A DNA stretch of 64,000 nucleotides, from positions 124,001-188,000 of the forward strand of contig CAVXXM010000004.1 in the NCBI GenBank assembly GCA_963765745.1, in the 5' to 3' direction. The translations under genes and the position numbers were made by a program. The notes beneath the pieces are model-generated. The model saw only the letters and a program-made list of their open reading frames with translations, had not been told where the DNA came from and ran no database searches. The first letter of the stretch is position 1, and every line of letters starts with the position of its first letter. Source of the stretch: JAHFPN01 sp963765745 (lineage in GTDB: Bacteria > Pseudomonadota > Alphaproteobacteria > Rhizobiales > Xanthobacteraceae). Shown piece by piece: positions 8,553 through 16,659 of this stretch.

Positions 8553-10062
8553 CAGTTTCGTCGGTTCGCTTCGTGCGATCGGAATCGGCGGCGGTCAGCA
8601 ATTCGACCCGCTTGACCGGTATGCCGAGCCTCCGCGGGCTGCCAGGGGCAGGAAATTCACTGCAGATCCAGGCGAGCGTCGCGAGGCCTGAGCGCGGGAT
8701 ATCGACTCGAATATCGACGGAGGTCGGCCCGATTGTCACGTTCTCCGCGGCGACCGGCCGCTCATTCAGATAGAACTGCAAGTAGGTTCGTTCGGTCAGC
8801 CGGCGGGCACGTGTGCATTCGATGAGGATCCGGCTTCGCCCCGCCGGCGCCCAGCCTTGCATGACCGCGGCCGGTTCCGACCACCGGAATCGGATGCCCT
8901 CGGATTCCTCGATCCAATGAAACCCCGCATTGTTGGATGAGAATGGATCCCAGTCCGGTGAGAAGTCTTTCGGTTCGAAATCGCGGGGTCCCATCTGCCC
9001 GCCGTTCAAGGCGAGAATGCTGGCAAGGCGTTGAAAGCGGATCAGCGCTGCGATGTACGCTTGAAAGGCCGTGCCGAGTTGTGCCCGTGAGCCCGCGAGC
9101 ATGGCCACGCGCAATACCAGCAGCGTCCACATCCGTCGCAACCCGGCCTGCAAGAGTGCGGCACCGCCGCCGAGCACGGCGGGCGCCAGCCAACGCAAGA
9201 TCGCCTGCGCTGACGCGCGCCGCCGCTGACGTCGAGAATCCCCCGAGCCGGCCAGGTCGCCTACCGCGATCCCCACGATGGATCGCGCCAGACGGCGATC
9301 CCATCGGCCTCGGTACTGCCACTCCGGCGGGGCTTCGAGCACAGGGTTGCTTGGCTCGTTCATGTGACGAGCGAAATACCGAATTTCGCCAGCGGAGAAA
9401 TCCAGCGTGAACTTTCGAAGATCCGAAAGTCGCCCTGTATAGTGATGGTGGACGAGGGCTGCGGGTTCGTACCCAAGCTTCCGCCCGCGTGCGAGGTATT
9501 TCGCGGCAAGAAGCCACTCCGCGTAATGCCCGTATTCAGGATTGAACCCGCCGCACTCTTCGTAGCGGTCGCGTCGCGTCGTGAAGCACTGGTCGAGGAT
9601 CATGCTCCAATCGGTGGCGCTGAATTTGCGCTCGATATCGCGCTCATACATGTCGGCTTCAACCTCGGAAAGCCGATTGTGCGTGATCCGCATCGACCGG
9701 CCCGAAAAGCCGGCCCATTCGGGATGCGCGGTGAATGTCTTCAAGCACCGGTCCAGAATGTCGGGTTCCGGCCAGCAATGCGATTCGGTAAAAAACAGAT
9801 ATTGGCCGCGCGCCCGCGCGGCGCCGGCCGCCAGCAGATCGATGTCATGATCCGCGTCGAAATATTCGAGGCGATCCTGGGGGCTCAGCAATGCTGTCAA
9901 CTTCTCTTGCGCATCGACAGGAAAATCCGGCGGCATGACGAAAATGGTCTCGAAGCGGGATCTGGGCAGGGTCTGCGCCTGCCAGCCGCTGAGGCATCGC
10001 TCCCAGCTGTCGCGATGGTCCTCGAGCGGAACGATGACGGAGAAAATCAGCTCGGTACTCAC
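8542..10062 (-). CDS. glycosyltransferase family 2 with C-terminal extension
   Basis: A protein of about 506 residues. The N-terminal ~230 residues form a GT-A glycosyltransferase family 2 domain: FSVIVPLEDHR, an RARGQYLFFTESHCWPEPD segment in place of the classic DxD, and GGFNPEYGHYAEWLLAAKYLARG as the acceptor loop. A hydrophobic stretch around residues 290-330 may be membrane-associated. The C-terminal ~150 residues form a beta-rich region with no family I recognise. The start is GTG 10062 or TTG 10068, and neither has a clear ribosome site. The role is probably transfer of a sugar onto a surface polysaccharide or lipid; the donor is unknown. The stop overlaps ettA on the other strand. Confidence 0.82.
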   Translation of the reverse strand: MSTELIFSVIVPLEDHRDSWERCLSGWQAQTLPRSRFETIFVMPPDFPVDAQEKLTALLSPQDRLEYFDADHDIDLLAAGAARARGQYLFFTESHCWPEPDILDRCLKTFTAHPEWAGFSGRSMRITHNRLSEVEADMYERDIERKFSATDWSMILDQCFTTRRDRYEECGGFNPEYGHYAEWLLAAKYLARGRKLGYEPAALVHHHYTGRLSDLRKFTLDFSAGEIRYFARHMNEPSNPVLEAPPEWQYRGRWDRRLARSIVGIAVGDLAGSGDSRRQRRRASAQAILRWLAPAVLGGGAALLQAGLRRMWTLLVLRVAMLAGSRAQLGTAFQAYIAALIRFQRLASILALNGGQMGPRDFEPKDFSPDWDPFSSNNAGFHWIEESEGIRFRWSEPAAVMQGWAPAGRSRILIECTRARRLTERTYLQFYLNERPVAAENVTIGPTSVDIRVDIPRSGLATLAWICSEFPAPGSPRRLGIPVKRVELLTAADSDRTKRTDETVSA

Positions 10063-10220
10063 GGACAAGGACGCACCCGGTTGTGAACGATGGTCAATAA
10101 TACCATGGCGCAGCCGGGATTGCCCGGAACGTCCATGTTTTCGACACTACCCTCGGATTAAGAGGACGATGCCCCGGTAAATGGCCGGGCTGGACCGGGA
10201 AATAGGGGTGGCTTCGTCGC

Positions 10221-11459
10221 ATGATCAGTCGAACGTGGAAGCCTTCTCTCGTTGCGTCTTGGTTCGTGCTTTACTCGGCCTTCTCGCCGGCGTCCGCCGC
10301 CGACGCCGCCTTCCAGAAATGGCTCGCCGGTCTGTGGCCCGCGGCGCAGCAGCTCGGCGTCTCGCGCGCGACCTTCGAAATGGCCACGCGCGATCTGGAG
10401 CCGGATCTCACGCTGCCCGATCTCGATACTCCCGGCCGGCCCAAGCCGCCGGGTCAGCCGGAATTCGTGCGCTCGCCGGCTGAATACCTTTCCGAAGCCT
10501 CGCTCACGCGGCTGGCGGAGCAGGGCAAGCGCCTCGCCGCCGAGCATCGCGTCACGCTCGCCCGCATCGAGCGTGAAATCGGCGTGTCGGGCAACGTGAT
10601 CCTTGCCATCTGGGGGCGCGAGACGGCGTATGGCACCTACAGGCTTCCACACAACGCCGTTCGCGTGCTCGCGACCCAGGCCTATGTCGGCCGCCGCAAG
10701 GAGCAGTTCCGCGAGCAATTTCTGCTGGCGCTCAAGATGCTGCAGGAGGGCCACGTCAAGCTCGCCGACATGAAAAGTTCCTGGGCCGGCGCCATGGGTC
10801 ACACGCAATTTCTGCCGACCGATTTCTACAAGCATGCCGTCGATTTCGACGGCGACGGCAAGCGCGACATCTGGAACTCGGTGCCCGACGCGCTCGCCTC
10901 GGCGGCGAAGCAGCTCGTGACCAAGGGCTGGCAGCGCGGTAAGCGCTGGGCCTATGAGGTGCGCGCGCCCGGCAACGTCGATTGCACCATCGCCGAGCCG
11001 GGTTTCACGCTACCGGTCGGGGAATGGCTCAAGCGCGGCTACGTGCCCGCCTATGGCCGCCGCCTCGCGCCGGAAGAGCTCGCCGAACCGGCTTCGCTCC
11101 TGATGCCCGCCGGGCTCTACGGCCCCGCGTTTCTCACGCTGAAAAACTACTACGTGCTCAAGGACTATAATTTCTCCGATCTCTACGTGCTCTTCGTCGG
11201 GCACCTCAGCGACCGCATCGCCGATCCACGGCCGTTCGAGTCGCCGTGGCAGAAGGTGACGCAGTTGCAGGAGAGCCAGCTCGCCGAGATGCAGCGCCAG
11301 CTCACCGCGCGCGGGTTCTACAAGGACAAGCTCGACGGCAAGGCCGGCATGCTGACGCGCGCGGCACTCGGCGCCTACCAGAAGGCGAACGGCCTGAAGC
11401 TCGATTGCTGGCCGACCGCCGCGGTGCTGCAGCACATGCGCCGCGCGCGGGACAGGTAA
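10221..11459 (+). CDS. lytic murein transglycosylase, MltB family, with peptidoglycan-binding domain
   Basis: This 412-residue exported enzyme cleaves the MurNAc-GlcNAc bond of peptidoglycan to form 1,6-anhydro ends. It has an N-terminal signal peptide ending near FSPASA, an MltB/Slt3-type catalytic domain with the glutamate in IWGRETAYGTYRLP, and the AGAMGHTQFLPTDFYKHAVDFDGDG segment typical of the family. The last ~65 residues are a PGB_1-like domain, with QLTARGFYKDKLDGKAG and ALGAYQKANGL. It lacks an obvious lipobox, so it is probably soluble in the periplasm. The gene stands alone, divergent from the GT2 gene. Confidence 0.94.
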   Translation: MISRTWKPSLVASWFVLYSAFSPASAADAAFQKWLAGLWPAAQQLGVSRATFEMATRDLEPDLTLPDLDTPGRPKPPGQPEFVRSPAEYLSEASLTRLAEQGKRLAAEHRVTLARIEREIGVSGNVILAIWGRETAYGTYRLPHNAVRVLATQAYVGRRKEQFREQFLLALKMLQEGHVKLADMKSSWAGAMGHTQFLPTDFYKHAVDFDGDGKRDIWNSVPDALASAAKQLVTKGWQRGKRWAYEVRAPGNVDCTIAEPGFTLPVGEWLKRGYVPAYGRRLAPEELAEPASLLMPAGLYGPAFLTLKNYYVLKDYNFSDLYVLFVGHLSDRIADPRPFESPWQKVTQLQESQLAEMQRQLTARGFYKDKLDGKAGMLTRAALGAYQKANGLKLDCWPTAAVLQHMRRARDR

Positions 11460-11524
11460 CACCGACCGGCTGTTGCATTCCACGGCTGGCCATGCGAGTC
11501 GGGCGGCCGCACCCGGAGACGAAC

Positions 11525-12028
11525 GTGGACAAGAAAACGAGCGAGCGCAGCCGCACGGTCACCTGGCAGGACCCGATGGTCAGCGCCAATGCCGTTCGCG
11601 CCGGTCTGAGCGGAATCGATTTCCTGCGCAAGATTCGCGACGGCGAGCTTCCCAGCCCGCCGATCGCGGAGCTGCTCGGATTCCAGCTCACCGTGGTCGA
11701 ACCCGGCTTCGCGGTGTTCGAATGCGATCCCGGCGAGCATCATTACAACCCGATCGGCATCGTGCATGGCGGCCTTGCCTGCACCTTGCTCGACTCCGCT
11801 ATGAGTTGCGCGATCCAGACCACCGTGCCCGCGGGCTCGGGCTACACGACGCTGGAGCTGAAAGTGAACCTCGTCCGCGCGATCACCGCCAAGACCGGCC
11901 ACCTGCGCTGCGAGGGCAAGCTCATTCACGGCGGCGCGCGTATCGGCACCGCCGAAGGCCGGCTGATCGACGCCGAGGGCAAGATCTATGCCCACGGCAC
12001 CACGACCTGCATTATTCTGGCGCCGTAG
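11525..12028 (+). CDS. PaaI-family thioesterase (hotdog fold)
   Basis: A 167-residue hotdog-fold acyl-CoA thioesterase of the PaaI type. The key signature is YNPIGIVHGGLACTLLDSAMS, where the HGG region and following Asp form the active site. ELKVNLVRAIT and GRLIDAEGKIYAHGTTTC complete the fold. I chose GTG 11525, which has GGAG about six bases upstream; an ATG at 11492 in the same frame is an alternative. The N-terminal ~50 residues before the fold are an extension also seen in larger members. It probably hydrolyses aromatic or medium-chain acyl-CoA. No pathway genes are adjacent. Confidence 0.88.
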   Translation: MDKKTSERSRTVTWQDPMVSANAVRAGLSGIDFLRKIRDGELPSPPIAELLGFQLTVVEPGFAVFECDPGEHHYNPIGIVHGGLACTLLDSAMSCAIQTTVPAGSGYTTLELKVNLVRAITAKTGHLRCEGKLIHGGARIGTAEGRLIDAEGKIYAHGTTTCIILAP

Positions 12029-12519
12029 CTGTTCCGCGCGATAGAGCCGTGAGATGAACAAGCAAAGAGGTCCAACAGGAACAATGAGAAGAATAGACTA
12101 GAATCAAGGTCTTGCGCTCTTCTTGGGTAGGCTTAATACAGAGCCTAGCTAAAATGAACATATATTACCGTTATACTACTCCACGAACGTGATAATCTAC
12201 AGCATTTCCAGCGGCCACATCAAAACCAACGGATAACGAGTGGTGCCCCGGGCTCGGAGGAGAAGAAATAGACCTAGACCATCCGTTCCGGCGCAAACGA
12301 TCTCGAGAAAGAGAAACTTGCCCAACATCTGCTCGCCCCGGACGCTTCAGGCAATAGTCTAGGTCCGCCATGGCGCATATCCATCTTCGAGGCCTCACGG
12401 AGAACCCCTTCGGGCAGCACGATTGCTTCATGCGTTACGGCTCGGTGAACAAATTGTAAAGCAGTCGTGCGGCGCATCGAACACGCCAGAATGAGGAAGT
12501 AAAAGAGGGTTGCGCGACG
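12029..12519. other. AT-richer intergenic segment without recognisable gene
   Basis: These 491 bases separate the thioesterase from the convergent GST gene. The first ~170 bases are visibly AT-rich, with AATGAACATATATTACCG and similar stretches, unlike the GC-rich surroundings. Short minus-strand open frames at 12171-12431 and 12274-12477 have no ribosome site and no recognisable domain. The segment may be remnant foreign DNA or an untranslated region. I see no inverted repeats, transposase fragment or tRNA in it. Confidence 0.5.
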
Positions 12520-13158
12520 TCAGCTCTTCGGCGGCGGGGGTGGCGGCATCGTCGCCTTGAAGCTCTCGCGCGCCGTATGGGTATCGATATAGCGTGAGAG
12601 GTTCGGCAACTCCTTGATCAGCGCGCCGAGTTCGGGCAGCCGACGCGCGGTCGCGAGCGTCACCGTCATGAAGATGTCGGCGAGCGTGAAGCGGTCGCCG
12701 ACCAGATGGCCCTTCGCGGTCGCGTGCTCCAGCACCTCGACCTCGCGTTTCAGCGCCGGCTGCACTTCGTCGATCACCGCGCGGTCCGGCTTCTTGTCCG
12801 GCGTTTTCGGGAACACATAGCCGGCCAATACGTATTTTCGGATCAGCACCGGATCGGTGACCGAGTTGTGGTACGAAATCCATTGCTCGACCTGGGCATC
12901 GCCGGCTGGATTGCGCGGCGTCAGCGCCGGACCGGGGAAATGGTCGTCGATATAGTGCGAGATTGCCCGCGATTCGAACAAAGTCACGTCGCCGTGGCGC
13001 ATCACCGGGACTTTGCCGGCCGGATGGATCGCCTTGACGTCGGGCGAATGCGGCGGCGCCACCACGAAGTCGTAGGGGATGCCCTTCTCGAGCGCCGCCA
13101 TGCGCGCGATGCGCGTGAAGTTGGATAGCGGAATGCCGATGATCTGTAGCGAAGCCAT
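12520..13158 (-). CDS. glutathione S-transferase family protein
   Basis: This 212-residue protein has a two-domain GST architecture. The N-terminal thioredoxin-like domain has SNFTRIARMAALEKGIPYDFV, the cis-proline in GKVPVM and the glutathione-contacting LFESRAISHYIDDHF. The alpha-helical C-terminal domain has FTLADIFMTVTLATARRLPELG. The start at 13158 is preceded by GGGAGG. The catalytic residue is probably the Ser in the N-terminal IPLSNFTR loop. The tail MPPPPPPKS is low-complexity. It lies 47 bp downstream of the ArsR/SRPBCC pair in the same direction and probably belongs to the same transcript. Confidence 0.92.
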   Translation of the reverse strand: MASLQIIGIPLSNFTRIARMAALEKGIPYDFVVAPPHSPDVKAIHPAGKVPVMRHGDVTLFESRAISHYIDDHFPGPALTPRNPAGDAQVEQWISYHNSVTDPVLIRKYVLAGYVFPKTPDKKPDRAVIDEVQPALKREVEVLEHATAKGHLVGDRFTLADIFMTVTLATARRLPELGALIKELPNLSRYIDTHTARESFKATMPPPPPPKS

Positions 13159-13205
13159 TGTGCCCTCCCGGAACGCTTGTTGAACGGACCCTATCACGCC
13201 GCCGG

Positions 13206-13655
13206 TCATGCCGACGCGAGATATTTCTCCAGCGAATTGAATGTCGATTCCCAACCCTTGCTGTGATTGTCGCGATGCACTTCTTCGACGAATAGAGCTT
13301 GCACCAGCGTGAGCTTCGTATGCTTGCCCACCGGCTCGAAGGTAACGGTCACTTCGGTCTCGTGCCCGCGCGAGCCGTCGTCCTGCTGCCAGGCCCAGGT
13401 GAAGACGATCTGCTTGTTCTTCTCGATCTTGCGATAGACGCCGCTGACCTCGGGTTGCTTGCCGTCGGGCAGCTTCATCACCGTGCGCCACTTGCCGCCC
13501 GGCCGTACGTCGATCGAATAGTCGGGGATGGTGCAATATTCCGGGCCCCACCAGGCCGCGATTTGCTCGGGCACAATGAAAGCCTCGAACACCCGCTCTA
13601 GGGGTGCCGGAATAATCCGCTCCAGCCGCAGCGTCCTGTTGTCGTGCACGTTCAT
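13206..13655 (-). CDS. SRPBCC family protein (AHSA1-like)
   Basis: A 149-residue AHSA1/SRPBCC domain protein. Diagnostic segments are LRLERIIPAPLERVFEAF, the WWGPEYCTIPDYSIDVRPGG strand, GVYRKIEKNKQIVFTWAW and GHETEVTVTFEPVGKHTKLTLVQ, ending with HSKGWESTFNSLEKYLA. The start ATG overlaps the stop of the ArsR gene upstream (ATGA), so the two are translationally coupled, a very common arrangement for this pair. The ligand is unknown. In such pairs the ArsR protein often regulates the operon, which is inference here. Confidence 0.92.
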   Translation of the reverse strand: MNVHDNRTLRLERIIPAPLERVFEAFIVPEQIAAWWGPEYCTIPDYSIDVRPGGKWRTVMKLPDGKQPEVSGVYRKIEKNKQIVFTWAWQQDDGSRGHETEVTVTFEPVGKHTKLTLVQALFVEEVHRDNHSKGWESTFNSLEKYLASA

Positions 13656-14002
13656 CGCCGGCTCCTCTTCTTTTTGGTGACGAAGCGTTCGAGCCGGTCG
13701 AACGACGCGGTCCAGAACGCGCGATAGGTGTCGAACCATTCGTCGATAGTCATCAATGCCTCCGGGCGCACGCGATAGCGCCGCCACTGCCGGTCGACGC
13801 GCCGCTCGATCAGGCCCGCTTCCTCGAGCACGCGGATATGGCGCGAGACCGCGGGCAGGCTAATGGGCAACGGCTTGGCCAGCTCACCGGCCGATCGCTC
13901 GCCTTCGCGCAACAGCCGCTCGACGATTGAGAGCCGCGTCGGGTCTGCGAGCGCGGCGAAAGTCTCGGAGAGTTGGGGCATGACGGGTCCGGTGCTGGGC
14001 AT
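13652..14002 (-). CDS. ArsR-family winged-helix transcriptional regulator
   Basis: A 116-residue ArsR-type repressor with a winged helix: LADPTRLSIVERLLREGERSAGELA leads into the recognition helix PISLPAVSRHIRVLEEAGLIERR, and a wing RQWRRYRVRPEAL follows. No metal-binding ELCVCDL motif is present, so it belongs to the non-metal group usually linked to SRPBCC genes. Two starts are possible, ATG 14002 (MPSTGP) and ATG 13981 (MPQLSE). It heads an operon with the SRPBCC and GST genes. The region between 14002 and the divergent nitrilase start at 14135 probably holds its operator; TTTAACGGAACTGTTAAA at about 14004-14022 is a good inverted-repeat candidate. Confidence 0.92.
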   Translation of the reverse strand: MPSTGPVMPQLSETFAALADPTRLSIVERLLREGERSAGELAKPLPISLPAVSRHIRVLEEAGLIERRVDRQWRRYRVRPEALMTIDEWFDTYRAFWTASFDRLERFVTKKKRSRR

Positions 14003-14003
14003 T

Positions 14004-14022
14004 TATTTAACGGAACTGTTAA
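14004..14022. promoter_or_regulatory. candidate ArsR operator, inverted repeat
   Basis: TTTAACGGAACTGTTAAA directly abuts the first possible ArsR start. The arms TTTAAC and GTTAAA are perfect inverted complements separated by GGAACT. Position immediately before the regulator gene fits autoregulation by a winged-helix dimer. This is a position-and-symmetry argument only. Confidence 0.45.
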
Positions 14023-14134
14023 ATGAAGGAGGCGACCGCGTCAAGCGCGGCGGAAGAAGGCGCGTTTCGGGGCGCGTGCTCCGCAGCCCGCGCGGCGCTA
14101 CCATCGGGATCGAGTTGCCCCGGAGGAAACCGTC

Positions 14135-15076
14135 ATGCCGATCAAGGTCGCCGTGGTGCAGAAGCCGCCCGTGATGCTGGAGCGTGCCACCACGATTGCG
14201 CGGGTGGTCGAGACCATTGGCGAAACCGCCGCAAACGGCGCCTCGCTCGTCGTGTTTCCGGAAACCTATATTCCCGGCTATCCGTTCTGGGCCTGGCGCC
14301 TGCAGCCCGGCCGCGATCTGCCGCTCCTGAACGAAATTCACGCGCGCTTGCGCGGCAACGCGATCGACGTGGCGGCCGGCCATCTCGATCCGGTGCGCGA
14401 GGCCGCGGCCAAACATAAGGCAACGGTCGTCTGCGGCTTCCACGAGCTCGATTCCGAATTCAGCGGCACCACGCTGTTCAACTCGGTCTGCGTGATCGGG
14501 CCCGACGGGGTATTGCTGAACAAGCACCGCAAGCTCATGCCGACCAATCCCGAACGCATGGTCTGGGGCGGCGGCGACGCGCGCGGGCTGAAGGTCGTTG
14601 ATACGCCCGCGGGTCGCATCGGCTGCCTGATCTGCTGGGAAAACTACATGCCGCTCGCCCGCTTCGCGCTCTATGCCCAGAACATGGAAATCCTCGTCGC
14701 CCCCACCTGGGACTGCGGCGAGGAATGGATCGCCACCATGAAGCACATCGCCAAGGAGGGCGGTTGCTGGGTGATCGGCACCGGCACCGCGCTCCAGGGC
14801 AAGGACATGCCGCCGAGCTTCCCCGAGCGGAAAAAGGTCGTGGACGACGAGGATTGGCTTTGCGACGGCGACGCGGTGATCGTGCGGCCGTTCGGCAAGA
14901 TCGTGGCCGGGCCGCTGCACCGCGAGCGTGACATTCTCTATGGCGAAATCGATCGTGATGCGGCGCCGCGCTCGCGCCGCACGCTCGACGTGACCGGGCA
15001 CTATTCCCGGCCGGATATTTTCAAGCTGGAAGTGAACCGGACGAAAATGGCGCCGGTGATCTTCAACGACGGCTGA
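14135..15076 (+). CDS. nitrilase family carbon-nitrogen hydrolase
   Basis: The 313-residue enzyme is a branch-1 nitrilase (nitrilase/cyanide hydratase). The Glu-Lys-Cys triad is visible: VVFPETYIPGYPFW carries the Glu, LLNKHRKLMPT the Lys, and IGCLICWENYMPLAR the nucleophilic Cys. The long VAPTWDCGEEWIATMKHIAKEGG segment is typical of aliphatic or aryl nitrilases. It hydrolyses nitriles to carboxylic acid and ammonia. It stands divergent from the ArsR operon and is convergent with the SGNH hydrolase gene. No nitrile hydratase or amidase is nearby. Confidence 0.92.
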   Translation: MPIKVAVVQKPPVMLERATTIARVVETIGETAANGASLVVFPETYIPGYPFWAWRLQPGRDLPLLNEIHARLRGNAIDVAAGHLDPVREAAAKHKATVVCGFHELDSEFSGTTLFNSVCVIGPDGVLLNKHRKLMPTNPERMVWGGGDARGLKVVDTPAGRIGCLICWENYMPLARFALYAQNMEILVAPTWDCGEEWIATMKHIAKEGGCWVIGTGTALQGKDMPPSFPERKKVVDDEDWLCDGDAVIVRPFGKIVAGPLHRERDILYGEIDRDAAPRSRRTLDVTGHYSRPDIFKLEVNRTKMAPVIFNDG

Positions 15077-15090
15077 AGCTCAGGCCACGC

Positions 15091-15894
15091 TCACTGCCCC
15101 GCCGGCCGCGGCGACATCGCGCTCATGGCCGCGGGCGCCTCTTCCACCGGCTTTTGCGGCAGGGCGGCGACGATCGCGCGCGCCAGCGTCTCCGCCATGC
15201 AGCCGTAGCTCCAGTCGTTCATGTGGAACAGGTCGTCGGAAAGAAACGTCTCGAACGGGATTTCCGCGCTTGTCTTCCAGTGGCGCATCAGCGCGAAGCG
15301 CTGGAATACGGAAACCTGCTCGATTCTGGCAACATCGTCGATCAGCTCGATCATGATGTCGGCGGTCGCGTAACGCAGCACCTTCGGCGCGAATTGAGGG
15401 TCGATCAGGACCGCATCGGCCCCTGTGGATCGGATGCGTCTCAAGCCCTCGTGGATGATCGGAGAGGTCGGCACGATACCGGTCTCACTTACGATGGTGT
15501 TGGTGCCGAGCTGCCACAGCACCAGATCCGGCTGCTCGTCGCGCACGTCGGTGCCGAAGCGGGCGAGCATGTCGCGCGCCTGATCGCCGCTGACGCCGTG
15601 ATTGATCACGCGGATCGTGGCACCGGGGATGCGGGCCTTGAGCTCGGCTTCGAGCCGGCTCGGATAGGTGGTCTCGGGCGTCGACGCGCCGACGCCCGCG
15701 GTCGACGACGATCCGATGGCGACGATGGTGACTGGCTGCCGGCGCGCAAGCCGGTTGGCCACCCGCACGAGCGGCTGGGTCAAATGCAAGGCCTCGGCCG
15801 GTGCGCTGCATTGCGGCGTCGCCGGTTTCGCGTCCTCGGCGCCCGCTGGAAGCGCCGCAGCCAGCAGGATCAAGAATGCAATGAATGTGCGCAT
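15091..15894 (-). CDS. exported SGNH/GDSL hydrolase-like protein
   Basis: A 267-residue protein with a signal peptide ending near LPAGAE. The SGNH blocks are visible: IGSSSTAGVGAS (block I serine), GVSGDQARDML (block II Gly), LVLWQLGTNTI (block III Asn), and DDLFHMND (block V, Asp-x-x-His). All four catalytic positions therefore seem present. Start ATG 15894 lies one base after the stop of the second SGNH-like gene upstream. The two share architecture, so they look like a tandem duplication. Next to OpgC, it may act on acyl groups of periplasmic or surface glycans, which is inference. Confidence 0.85.
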   Translation of the reverse strand: MRTFIAFLILLAAALPAGAEDAKPATPQCSAPAEALHLTQPLVRVANRLARRQPVTIVAIGSSSTAGVGASTPETTYPSRLEAELKARIPGATIRVINHGVSGDQARDMLARFGTDVRDEQPDLVLWQLGTNTIVSETGIVPTSPIIHEGLRRIRSTGADAVLIDPQFAPKVLRYATADIMIELIDDVARIEQVSVFQRFALMRHWKTSAEIPFETFLSDDLFHMNDWSYGCMAETLARAIVAALPQKPVEEAPAAMSAMSPRPAGQ

Positions 15895-15895
15895 C

Positions 15896-16636
15896 TCAGC
15901 GGCTCGCATTGGCGCCGAGCGTGGCGGCGCGGATCACGAATTCGGCCATCAGCGAGCCGACGCAGCGGTGAATTTCCTCGTATTCCTTGCGGCCGATGTG
16001 CAGCAGCGCGAGATCGAACGATCCGTTCTCGCTCCATTCGCGCATGATCCGGTAGCGGTTGAAGAACGGCACGTCCTTGGTGAAGGCGACCGTGCGCATC
16101 ATTTCCGTATAGGCCGCCGCGTCCACCAGGGCGTCGGTGCGCGGGCTGTATTGCATGTTCACCAGCAGAACGTCGGCGCCGCCATCGAGCAGCGTGCCGA
16201 CGCCGACCTGCAGCTTGCGGCCGTAGCCGTCGGCATCGATGCCGCGATAGGCCTCGACCGTGCCGCTCTGCCAGATCACCAGCGTCGGCTTCGCCTCGGC
16301 GAGCAGCTTGGGCAACGTCGGCAGCACTTCAAACGCGGTGCGCCGCGGCGCGGTCTGCACGGTGACATGGATCTCGACCTTGGGCAGCCGCTCCTTGAGC
16401 TCGGCTTCGAGAAACGCCGGATAGCTGCGCGGCGCGTCGCCCGCGCCCATCTGCGACGGCGCGCCGGACAGCACCACGATGTCGAGCTTCTGCGCGCGCT
16501 TGACCGAAACCGCCACGCGCGGAAGCAGCGCCTGCGGTTCGATCAGTGGCGCGGGGACTTCGCAACGCCGTTCGACGCCGGCAAACGCAGCCGGAGCGAA
16601 CGCGAGTGTCACCGCGATTGCGGCCAAAGCCCTCAT
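15896..16636 (-). CDS. exported SGNH-like protein with altered catalytic blocks
   Basis: This 246-residue protein has a signal peptide ending near PAAFAG and is paralogous to the downstream SGNH hydrolase. Corresponding blocks have drifted: block I reads VLSGAPSQMG, block III reads LVIWQSGTVEAYRG with Val for the usual Asn, and block V is LALLHIG. It may therefore be catalytically inactive or use different residues. The start ATG is at 16636; a longer open frame to 16861 runs into the OpgC gene and is rejected. It lies 23 bp after opgC in the same direction, so opgC and both SGNH genes probably form one operon. Confidence 0.78.
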   Translation of the reverse strand: MRALAAIAVTLAFAPAAFAGVERRCEVPAPLIEPQALLPRVAVSVKRAQKLDIVVLSGAPSQMGAGDAPRSYPAFLEAELKERLPKVEIHVTVQTAPRRTAFEVLPTLPKLLAEAKPTLVIWQSGTVEAYRGIDADGYGRKLQVGVGTLLDGGADVLLVNMQYSPRTDALVDAAAYTEMMRTVAFTKDVPFFNRYRIMREWSENGSFDLALLHIGRKEYEEIHRCVGSLMAEFVIRAATLGANASR

Positions 16637-16659
16637 GCGGGAGTTTCCCCCATCGCTTT

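Noticed and set aside
12171..12477. Two overlapping minus-strand short frames in the AT-rich intergenic region
   Set aside because: No ribosome site, no recognisable domain and mutually overlapping.
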